Source: Acidobacteriota bacterium (GTDB taxonomy: Bacteria > Acidobacteriota > Terriglobia > Bryobacterales > Bryobacteraceae). From it: a DNA stretch of 13,592 nt. The notes beneath the pieces were generated by a model. The model was not told where the DNA came from. It saw only the letters and a list, made by a program, of their open reading frames with translations, and did no database searches. The DNA lies in NCBI GenBank assembly GCA_003223065.1, contig QHXU01000005.1, positions 1 through 13,592 on the forward strand, read 5' to 3'. The translations under genes were made by a program, and so were the position numbers. Shown here one piece after another: positions 6,188-12,734 of this stretch. The first letter of the stretch is position 1. Each line of letters begins with the position of its first letter.

Positions 6188-7666
6188 TTGCGCCGGGCCG
6201 GATTCTTATCAATGCTGGTTTCGCTGGCTGCGATCCCCGCCATGCCGCAAGCGGCGGAACCGATAGGCCAGTTGGACGCCAGTCCAAGCATCTTCACGGT
6301 GCTGGCTGCCGTGAACGCAGCCGGCTACGACGCCGAAGTCAACTCCGCGTCAAATCACCCCTTGCGCAAGGCGTTGCGCGACCACCTGGCGGCGAAAGAC
6401 CTGAACAGCGTATTTGAGCTGAAGCGATTCTTCCGCGACCATCGCCAGAAGGATCCTGCCGCCGAGCTGAGCCAATACATCTCCTATGCGCTTCTGATTA
6501 ACGGTCCGCCCGATTTCAGCTTTCGAAATCCCAACCTGCCGCTACCTCCGGATGCGGCTTCGCTGGAGGGCCTCTCGCCGTTGCTCGCGGCCTTCTACAA
6601 GGAAGCCAATATCGAAGAGCTGTGGAAGCAGGTGCAGCCGTACTTCGACCAGGCGATCGCGCAGTACCATGACCCGGTCACGCGGGCCATTCTGCAAGCA
6701 AACGCGTACATGCGGAACCCGACCAGCGGCTTTCTCGGCCGGCGATTTCAAATTTTCGTTGATCTGCTGGGCGCGCCCAACCAGGTCCAGACGCGCAGCT
6801 ACGCCGATGATTACTTCGTGGTCGTAACGCCGGCCGGAGATCTTCCCATCGATGACATCCGCCACGCCTACCTGCATTACCTGGCTGATCCACTGGCGCT
6901 CAAGTTTTCGCAGGACTTAAAGAAGAAAGCGGCGCTCATCGATTACGCGCAGGGTTCGCCGATCCTCGAAGAGCAATACAAGACCGATTTCATCCTGCTC
7001 GCGACGGAATGCTTCATCAAGGCGATCGAGAGCCGGATCGCGCGCAAACCCGCCATGGTCGATCAAGCGCTGCGCGAGGGTTTCGTCCTGACTCCCGCCT
7101 TCGCGGATCAACTCGCGATCTACGAGAAACAGGAGCGCGCCATGCGCTTGTATTTCCCGGACATGGTCGCGGGAATCGACCTGAGGCGCGAGGAAAAGCG
7201 CCTGGAGAACATCGAGTTCGCCTCCGAGCGCAAGGTGCGCAAGATCCAGGTGGAAGCAAAGCCAAAGCCGGTAGAGTTGACCGGAGCCCAAAAAACGCTC
7301 GAGGAAGCGGAGAAGGCGTACTCGGGTCGTGACCTGAAGCGCGCCAAGGATACGTTCTTCCGGCTGCTCAAGGAGACTTCCGAGAAACCGCTGCACGCGA
7401 GGGCGTATTATGGTTTGGCGCGGATCGCCGTGCTGGAGCGCGATCCGGAACTGGGAGACCGCCTGTTCCGGAAAGTGCTCGAGCTCGAGCCCGACGCCAG
7501 TACCAAGTCGTGGAGTCTGCTCTATTTGGGGCGCCTTGCTGATTCGCAGGGCGACCGGGAGCATGCGCAGGAACATTACAAAGCGGCCCTCGCCGTCGAA
7601 GGCGCGCCGGATTCGGTCCGGCAGGCGGCGGAAAAAGGTTTGAAGGAAGCTTTCGTTAAAAAATGA
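6188..7666 (+). CDS. exported TPR protein with degenerate metallopeptidase-like domain (HAxxH)
   Basis: This 492-residue protein starts at a TTG (GAGG lies 6 nt upstream, just past the stop of the previous gene). The first 22 residues look like a signal peptide (RRAGFLSMLVSLAAIPAMPQA). Residues about 35-290 form a mostly helical domain whose order resembles DUF4932-type zinc-peptidase-like proteins: an IEELWKQVQPYFDQ helix, the RRFQIFVDLLG and DDYFVVVTPAGD strands, and IRHAYLHYLADPLALKF. A later helix reads ATECFIKAIESRI. At 226-230 the sequence is HAYLH, where a gluzincin would have HExxH. The two histidines and a possible third ligand (E274) are present, but the catalytic glutamate is Ala. 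Residues 365-490 carry about three TPR-like repeats. If the comparison is right, this is an inactive, metal-binding or ligand-binding relative. The resemblance to DUF4932 is from memory and should be treated as moderate. Confidence 0.85.
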   Translation: MRRAGFLSMLVSLAAIPAMPQAAEPIGQLDASPSIFTVLAAVNAAGYDAEVNSASNHPLRKALRDHLAAKDLNSVFELKRFFRDHRQKDPAAELSQYISYALLINGPPDFSFRNPNLPLPPDAASLEGLSPLLAAFYKEANIEELWKQVQPYFDQAIAQYHDPVTRAILQANAYMRNPTSGFLGRRFQIFVDLLGAPNQVQTRSYADDYFVVVTPAGDLPIDDIRHAYLHYLADPLALKFSQDLKKKAALIDYAQGSPILEEQYKTDFILLATECFIKAIESRIARKPAMVDQALREGFVLTPAFADQLAIYEKQERAMRLYFPDMVAGIDLRREEKRLENIEFASERKVRKIQVEAKPKPVELTGAQKTLEEAEKAYSGRDLKRAKDTFFRLLKETSEKPLHARAYYGLARIAVLERDPELGDRLFRKVLELEPDASTKSWSLLYLGRLADSQGDREHAQEHYKAALAVEGAPDSVRQAAEKGLKEAFVKK

Positions 7667-7681
7667 GCAGGGAGTCAACCG

Positions 7682-8434
7682 ATGAGCAAAAGAATTCTTT
7701 CCATGATGGCCGCGTTTCTGGCCGCGGCCGCCCTGGTACTTGCGCAAAAGCCTAAGTCGCAAAAAGAAGTGGAAGCTCTGTTGGCCATCCAGAACGCGAA
7801 GACGGCGGACGCCCGCATCGCCGCGGTGGATGAGCTGATTACGAAATTCGCCGATACGGAGTTCAAGGCATGGGCGCTGAATCTGGCGGCGGATGCGGCC
7901 AAGCAGAAGGGCGATTCAGCCAAAGCGATCATTTACGCCGAGCGCGCCCTCGAGGCCGATCCGAAGTACTACCTGGCGATGCTGCTGCTTTCGGGTGAGC
8001 TTGCGCGAAGCACCCGTGAGTTCGATCTCGACAAGGAGGAGAAGCTCGCCCGCTCGGAAAAATACGCCAAGAGCGCGATCGAGCTGGCAGGCAACGCTCC
8101 CAAGATGAATCCGAACATTCCTGACGATCAATGGGCGGGCATCAAGAAGGACTTCATTTCGCAGGCGCATGAGGATCTGGGAATGGTGGCGATGGTGCGA
8201 AAGAAATACGACACGGCGATCACCGAGTTCAAGACCGCCGTGGATGACGCGAACACGGCCGATCCGGCGACGATGGTCCGCCTGGCCACGGCCTATAATC
8301 AATCCGGCAAGCCCAACGATGCCCTGTCCGTTCTGGCAAAGGTGCTGGCAATGCCAAACCTTAACCCCGCGGTAAAGCAGTTCGCGGAATCCGAGAAAGC
8401 TCGCGCCGAGCAGTCTAAGAATGCAAAACAGTGA
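7682..8434 (+). CDS. exported TPR-repeat protein
   Basis: This 250-residue protein has a clear signal peptide, MSKRILSMMAAFLAAAALVLA, with cleavage likely just before QKPKSQ. The mature part is alpha-helical with TPR-like repeats. One set spans about 60-98 (FKAWALNLAADAAKQKGDSA followed by a YAERALEADPKYY turn), and another spans about 158-225 (AHEDLGMVAMVRKKYDTAI, then FKTAVDDAN, then TMVRLATAYNQSGKPNDAL). A charged stretch (about 108-130) separates them. It probably works outside the cytoplasmic membrane as a protein-protein interaction module. The ATG at 7682 has AGGGAG seven nt upstream and lies 15 nt after the previous stop. Its last 14 nt overlap the start of the RNase III gene, so the two are probably translationally coupled. 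Its partner is unknown. Confidence 0.88.
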   Translation: MSKRILSMMAAFLAAAALVLAQKPKSQKEVEALLAIQNAKTADARIAAVDELITKFADTEFKAWALNLAADAAKQKGDSAKAIIYAERALEADPKYYLAMLLLSGELARSTREFDLDKEEKLARSEKYAKSAIELAGNAPKMNPNIPDDQWAGIKKDFISQAHEDLGMVAMVRKKYDTAITEFKTAVDDANTADPATMVRLATAYNQSGKPNDALSVLAKVLAMPNLNPAVKQFAESEKARAEQSKNAKQ

Positions 8435-9215
8435 TCCCGGGAATTTAAAGCCCTCAAAGCCGCGACTTGCGAAATGGAATGAGGATGCACTGTTCAACCG
8501 TATGAGCGCGGATATGGGGGTACTAGAGAAGGCGCTCAGTCACAAATTCCGCGACCGGGAACTGCTTGAGCGCGCGCTCACTCACAAGTCGAGAATTTAC
8601 GAGAAATCCGCGGAAGGGCAGACATCGGCCGACAACGAGCAACTCGAATTCCTGGGAGACGCGATCCTCGGGTTTGTGGTGAGCGAATGTCTGGTCCGTC
8701 ACTACGCCTCCTACCCCGAAGGACGGCTGTCCAAGCTCAAGGCGCATCTGGTGAGCGCGGCACGGCTCTATGAGGTCGCGCAGGATCTCAGGCTCGGCGA
8801 CCATCTTCTTCTTGGCCGCGGGGAGGAGATGAGCGGAGGGCGTGAAAAAAAGGCGTTGCTCTCCGACGCGGTCGAAGCGCTGATCGCGGCCATGTACCTG
8901 GACGCGGGCTTGGACGCCGCCCGGCAATTCATCGAGGCGCGCGTGATCGGCGCGTTCCCGGCCACTGAAGAAGGCATGGAAAGCGCTGTCGCCGATTATA
9001 AGAGCGCGTTGCAGGAAATGGCGCAGGCGCTGAAGTTGCCTCCGCCGCGCTACATCATCATCGCCGAGGACGGCCCGGAGCACTCCAAGACTTTTACGGT
9101 CGAGGTTCGGCTCGGCAAGGAATGGGTGAGCCAGGCGCAGGGGCTGTCGAAAAAGAGCGCGGGGCAGAAGGCTGCGCAGCAAATCCTCCAGCAGTTGACT
9201 GAGTGGGGAAGGTAG
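8421..9215 (+). CDS. rnc: ribonuclease III
   Basis: This 264-residue cytosolic enzyme cleaves double-stranded RNA in rRNA processing and mRNA/sRNA decay. The RNase III signature NEQLEFLGD is at 72-80. Metal-binding acidic residues are in place: E73, E76, D80, then D149 and E152 in LLSDAVEALIAAMYLD. The nuclease domain covers about 33-175. A double-stranded RNA-binding domain follows (about 192-262), starting YKSALQEMAQAL and ending KKSAGQKAAQQILQQL. The ATG at 8421 overlaps the previous gene by 14 nt. Internal ATGs at 8502 and 8514 would give a more usual N-terminus, and residues 1-27 look like a nonconserved leader, so the true start may be internal. No strong Shine-Dalgarno supports either choice, which fits translation coupled to the upstream TPR gene. 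The length without the leader (about 235) is typical for the family. Confidence 0.95.
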   Translation: MQNSDPGNLKPSKPRLAKWNEDALFNRMSADMGVLEKALSHKFRDRELLERALTHKSRIYEKSAEGQTSADNEQLEFLGDAILGFVVSECLVRHYASYPEGRLSKLKAHLVSAARLYEVAQDLRLGDHLLLGRGEEMSGGREKKALLSDAVEALIAAMYLDAGLDAARQFIEARVIGAFPATEEGMESAVADYKSALQEMAQALKLPPPRYIIIAEDGPEHSKTFTVEVRLGKEWVSQAQGLSKKSAGQKAAQQILQQLTEWGR

Positions 9216-9493
9216 GGCCAACGCTTTAGTACTGGCCGGGCGTTCCTCGCTGTGGGATTGGTCAATAGCGTGCAGCTTAACTCGGCGAAGGCGGCATGGT
9301 ACCGGATAACCGGCCGGCCGCGCGAAGAGGTATGATCTACCAATGCAGAATCGCGGCATGCGAATTGCACTTTGCGCTGTTGCGAGTTTGCTATTGAAGT
9401 TTTTTGTGGTTCAGCCATAATACCAGTACGCTTCCTCCGTTTCGATGGACGAAGTGGCTGGTGATCGTTGGAGATAGAACAGGCGGTGAAGTG
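9216..9493. other. intergenic region before the VWA-like gene, partly AT-rich
   Basis: This 278-nt spacer lies between the RNase III stop and the start of the exported VWA-like gene. Apart from the small frame at 9343-9420 I see no coding sequence. It contains GC-rich self-complementary stretches (ACCGGATAACCGGCCGG around 9301-9317) and a notably AT-richer part after about 9355. A promoter for the next transcription unit is expected here, but no convincing -35/-10 pair was found. Confidence 0.5.
9343..9420 (+). CDS. possible 25-codon hydrophobic ORF (leader or remnant)
   Basis: An ATG at 9343 opens a 25-residue frame reading MQNRGMRIALCAVASLLLKF and ending FVVQP before TAA. From its second Met it looks like a signal peptide: a positive charge followed by a hydrophobic core. 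AAGAGG lies about 12 nt upstream, a long but usable spacing, and TATGAT (9331-9336) precedes it, resembling a -10 box without a visible -35. It could be an upstream leader ORF, the broken start of a lost secreted-protein gene, or chance. The evidence is weak. Confidence 0.3.
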   Translation: MQNRGMRIALCAVASLLLKFFVVQP

Positions 9494-10729
9494 ATGATCC
9501 GCTGGGTTCGAATGTTGGCTGCGTTGACTCTTGCCGGGAGTCTAACGTTACTTTTGTCCACGCCTGCTGTGGCGCAGTCACCCCTGTCCGGTTCGGGCGG
9601 CGTGGTCCGCATCATCAATACGGATATGGCCGTCCTTGAGGCGCAGGACGTACGAAAAGACCTGCCCTGCACTGTGACCCCAGGCAAGCCGGTTCTCGGT
9701 TTTGACCTTCGCTTCCACACAGGCTACGACGTCACCATCCCGCTCAGGGATTTGGCAGGGTCGGAGAATCAGCTCACGATCTTGTTCCGCGTAACTCAGG
9801 AAAACCGCAAGGATGAACCCGCATACTTCGTCCAGCATGTGCGTGTTCCGTCCATTGACGAGGATGCGAAAGGTGACGCAACCCTCAGCGGCTCGATCGA
9901 CTTGGGCGAAGGCAGTTACCACGTGGACTGGTTGATGCGCGACCGGTCAGAACGTGTCTGTTCTTTTTACTGGGATACGGAAGCTTTTTTGCCTCCTAAG
10001 GACAAACAGATCGCCCTGGCGATCCCCCCGGGGCTGGCGCAGCCGGCCGAGTTCGAACAATTCAACGAGGACCCGCCGGTGGAACGGGCCCAGTCGACGC
10101 AGCCTCTTAACGTGAAAGTTCTGGTGAACTTTGCGCCGCAGAACGCCGAATCGCCGACGTTGCGGCCCCTGGACACAGCGGCGCTGGTTTCGATCTTGCG
10201 GCGAATCTCGCGCGAGCCGCAGTTTGGAAAGTTCTCGGTGGTCGCTTTTAACATTCAGGAACAGCGTGTGTTGTACCGCCAGACCAGCGCGGACAAAATC
10301 GATTTCCCCGCGCTTGGCGAAGCGATTCATTCCATCAAGCTCGGCACTGTAGATCTGAAACGCCTCGCCAAGAAGAACGGGGATACGGAGTTTTTGACAG
10401 ACCTGATCAAAACGGAAATGGGAGCGGAGGACCGGCCCGATGCACTCATCTTCGCCGGACCGAAGATCATGCTGGATGAAGCGGTGGCGCAGGACACTCT
10501 GAAGCCGTTTAGCGCGGATGTCGACTACCCCGTCTTCTACATGAACTACAACCTGAATCCGCAGGCTGTGCCATGGAAAGATTCGATCAGCCGGGCGGTG
10601 AAGATATTCAAAGGTACCGAGTACACCATTACCAAACCTCGCGACTTGTGGTTTGCCGTCTCCGAAATGGTCTCGCGTATAATAAAATCAAAGCACGGGC
10701 GGAATACGTCGCAAGCTTCCTCCCAGTGA
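9494..10729 (+). CDS. exported protein with VWA-like domain lacking MIDAS; function unknown
   Basis: This 411-residue protein begins at the ATG at 9494, at the head of a clear signal peptide (MIRWVRMLAALTLAGSLTLL, cleaved near AVAQ at about 27). AGGCGG lies about 7-10 nt upstream. The open frame extends back to 9404, but that part has no export-signal logic. Residues about 37-170 look beta-rich and contain the only two cysteines of the mature part (about C59 in DLPCTV and C156 in RVCSF), possibly a disulfide. Residues about 206-400 follow the alternating strand/helix pattern of VWA-like domains: LNVKVLVNFAPQ, then AALVSILRRIS, GKFSVVAFNIQEQRVLY, FLTDLIKTEMG, and PDALIFAGPK. The first strand lacks the DxSxS metal site, so metal-dependent ligand binding is unlikely. 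It belongs with exported acidobacterial proteins of unknown role. The methyltransferase gene follows after 9 nt. Confidence 0.82.
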   Translation: MIRWVRMLAALTLAGSLTLLLSTPAVAQSPLSGSGGVVRIINTDMAVLEAQDVRKDLPCTVTPGKPVLGFDLRFHTGYDVTIPLRDLAGSENQLTILFRVTQENRKDEPAYFVQHVRVPSIDEDAKGDATLSGSIDLGEGSYHVDWLMRDRSERVCSFYWDTEAFLPPKDKQIALAIPPGLAQPAEFEQFNEDPPVERAQSTQPLNVKVLVNFAPQNAESPTLRPLDTAALVSILRRISREPQFGKFSVVAFNIQEQRVLYRQTSADKIDFPALGEAIHSIKLGTVDLKRLAKKNGDTEFLTDLIKTEMGAEDRPDALIFAGPKIMLDEAVAQDTLKPFSADVDYPVFYMNYNLNPQAVPWKDSISRAVKIFKGTEYTITKPRDLWFAVSEMVSRIIKSKHGRNTSQASSQ

Positions 10730-10738
10730 ATTGATTTT

Positions 10739-11284
10739 ATGCGGTGGCCTGCTACTCTCATTCCGGTGCTGGCATGTCTGCCGGTAATTGCTCAGAATCC
10801 ACGCTACGGGAATAAACTGTCTCCTTACGTCGCCTCGCCCGTTCGTGTCGTGGACCGCATGCTCGAGATCGCCAATATTAAGCCTGGTGAAACGCTCTAC
10901 GATCTGGGTTGCGGCGATGGCCGGATCCTGATCGCCGCAGCCGAAAAGTATAAGGCCAAGGCCATCGGAGTCGAGATTTCGCCGAAACTGGTCGCGACGG
11001 CCACTTCGCGCATCGAGAAAGCGGGCCTGGAAGGGCAGGCGCGCGTGATCCAGGGCGATCTGCTCGACGTCGATCTGACTGGCGCCGACGTGGTTACCAT
11101 CTATCTGGCCACGCAGTTGAATGCGCAATTGCGGCCGCGCCTGGAAAAGTTTCTCAAGCCCGGCGCGCGTGTCGTCTCGCACGATTATGCCGTTCCCGGC
11201 TGGAAGCCGAACAAGGTCGACAAGACCGGCGAGCGGCAGGGTCACCTGATTTACCTGTACGAAATGCCGCCCGTGAAGCAGTAG
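10739..11284 (+). CDS. class I SAM-dependent methyltransferase with export signal (FAM173-like)
   Basis: This 181-residue protein has a class I methyltransferase fold. YDLGCGDGRI (54-63) is the SAM-binding motif I, and E79 in IGVEISP is the acidic residue ending strand 2. VIQGDLLDVDL and ADVVTIYLATQLN follow as the motif II-III and strand 4 area. The pattern of SPYVASPVRVVDRML before motif I and GARVVSHDYAVPGW near the end resembles the FAM173/ATPSC-KMT-type lysine methyltransferases, a similarity I recall rather than have tested. The N-terminus MRWPATLIPVLACLPVIAQ reads as a signal peptide or single membrane anchor, odd for a SAM-dependent enzyme. The ATG at 10739 is the only start that fits; no Shine-Dalgarno is visible. 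It begins 9 nt after the VWA-like gene, so the two are probably co-transcribed. The target is unknown. Confidence 0.85.
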   Translation: MRWPATLIPVLACLPVIAQNPRYGNKLSPYVASPVRVVDRMLEIANIKPGETLYDLGCGDGRILIAAAEKYKAKAIGVEISPKLVATATSRIEKAGLEGQARVIQGDLLDVDLTGADVVTIYLATQLNAQLRPRLEKFLKPGARVVSHDYAVPGWKPNKVDKTGERQGHLIYLYEMPPVKQ

Positions 11285-11356
11285 TTCCCTCGCGACGGCG
11301 CGGTTCTCCATTCGGCCAAAAGTGCAGATCCCGAGGAAAGGCTTACCCTACTCGTA

Positions 11357-12733
11357 GTGACCCGATCTGGATTTCGTGCGGAACTGTCGCCCATGGTTCG
11401 TCTGGCGGCTCCGCTGGTACTATCTGAGATCGGCTGGATGGCGATGGGCGTGGTTGACACGATGGCCGTCGGCCGCGTAAGCGCGGAGGCGATCGGCGCG
11501 GTCAGTCTTGGCGCCATGATCTTTTACGCCGTCGGGGTTTTCGCGAGCGGTCTGCTGCTGGGACTCGACACGTTGGTGGCGCAGTCGTTCGGCGCGGGCG
11601 ACCTCGATGACTGCCGTCATTCGCTCATCAACGGTATCTGGCTGGCGGTCTTTCTGATCCCGCTCGTGATGGCCGCGGTCTGGGCCACCATCCCTCTGCT
11701 GGCCGTGCTCGGCATCAACCCCGCGGTGCTGCGCGAGACCCGGCCGTACATCAAGGCTCTCAACTGGAGCGCGCCGTCGCTGCTCCTCTTCTTCGCGCTT
11801 CGCCGCTATCTTCAGGCTGTCAACATCGTCCGGCCCATCATGATGACGCTGCTCACGGCCAACCTGGTGAATCTTGCCGGTAACTGGGTACTGGTCTATG
11901 GAAACCTGGGGGCGCCGCGATTGGGGGCTGAAGGCTCCGGATGGGCCACCTGTATTTCACGGGTATACATGATGGCGGTCCTCGGCATCGTGATCTTGAG
12001 TCACGACCGAGGGTTGATCGGGTCGTCATGGCGGCCGGATTTCCGGCGAATTCGCAGGCTGCTCGAACTCGGATTCCCGGCGGCGTTGCAGATCGGCCTG
12101 GAGACCGGCGTGTTCGCAACCGTGACCGTCCTGATCGGGAAACTCAATGCCGCAGCGCTGGCGGCACACCAGATCGCTCTTGCCACCGTGAGCATGACGT
12201 ACATGATGCCGCTCGGTATCAGCTCCGCGGCGGCTGTGCGGGTCGGGCACGCGCTTGGCCGCGACGATCCCGATGGCGCTGCGCGCTCCGGCTGGACCGC
12301 GCTCGCGCTGGGCGGGCTGGTGATGTCCAGCGCCGCGCTCGCGTTGCTCGTGATCCCGCACGGGATCGCCCGGGCTTTTACGCCCGAGCCCGAAATCATC
12401 GCCGCGGGAGTGGTGCTGTTGCGCGTAGCGGCATTCTTCCAGCTTTTTGACGGCTTCCAGGTGGTGGCGACCGGAGCGTTGCGCGGAGCCGGCGACACGC
12501 GCACGCCAATGTTCTGCCACTTCGCGGGCTACTGGATCATCGGTCTGCCGCTCGGCGCCATGCTGTGTTTCGGCCGGCGCCTGGGCGCGGCCGGACTCTG
12601 GATGGGTTTGTCGGCGGGCCTGATTCTGATCGGTGTGGTACTGGTCGGATTCTGGCAGCGCGCCGCCCGCGGTTTCAGGAGAAGCAGCGCCTGTGTGTCG
12701 CCGAAGGGCGGCGCGGCCGAAGCTGAACGTTGA
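11357..12733 (+). CDS. MATE family multidrug/cation antiporter (NorM-type)
   Basis: This 458-residue inner-membrane transporter has about 12 hydrophobic helices in two six-helix halves. MATE transporters export cationic drugs or metabolites in exchange for Na+ or H+. The acidic residues important in NorM are in place: D34 in MGVVDTMAVGR (helix 1), E249 in GLETGVFA (helix 7), and D365 in QLFDGFQVV (helix 10). Family motifs LRGAGDTRTPM (375-385) and QSFGAGD (76-82) are present. It starts at the GTG at 11357, giving an N-terminus (RAELSPMVRLAAPLVLSEIG) typical for the family; no good RBS is seen, although GAGG lies about 17 nt upstream. The basic, Ala/Gly-rich C-terminal tail (about 434-458) is probably cytosolic and not conserved. 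It lies 72 nt after the methyltransferase gene and ends one nucleotide before the end of the convergent phosphatase gene. The substrate cannot be assigned. Confidence 0.93.
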   Translation: MTRSGFRAELSPMVRLAAPLVLSEIGWMAMGVVDTMAVGRVSAEAIGAVSLGAMIFYAVGVFASGLLLGLDTLVAQSFGAGDLDDCRHSLINGIWLAVFLIPLVMAAVWATIPLLAVLGINPAVLRETRPYIKALNWSAPSLLLFFALRRYLQAVNIVRPIMMTLLTANLVNLAGNWVLVYGNLGAPRLGAEGSGWATCISRVYMMAVLGIVILSHDRGLIGSSWRPDFRRIRRLLELGFPAALQIGLETGVFATVTVLIGKLNAAALAAHQIALATVSMTYMMPLGISSAAAVRVGHALGRDDPDGAARSGWTALALGGLVMSSAALALLVIPHGIARAFTPEPEIIAAGVVLLRVAAFFQLFDGFQVVATGALRGAGDTRTPMFCHFAGYWIIGLPLGAMLCFGRRLGAAGLWMGLSAGLILIGVVLVGFWQRAARGFRRSSACVSPKGGAAEAER

Positions 12734-12734
12734 T

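Noticed and set aside
6917..7762. Open frame of 281 codons on the minus strand opposite the TPR protein
   Set aside because: Shadow of a real gene; low-complexity composition rich in R and L with no recognisable motif.
9217..9235. Possible terminator after RNase III (GGCCA / TGGCC)
   Set aside because: Five-bp stem with a 9-10 nt loop and no following T-run; not distinguishable from chance.
8523..9359. Open frame of 278 codons on the minus strand opposite RNase III
   Set aside because: RNase III on the other strand has all catalytic motifs; this frame has none.
10766..10777. Lipoprotein signal (VLAC) in the methyltransferase N-terminus
   Set aside because: The Cys is at residue 13, too close to the N-terminus for a normal hydrophobic core, and Leu at the -2 position does not fit the usual lipobox.
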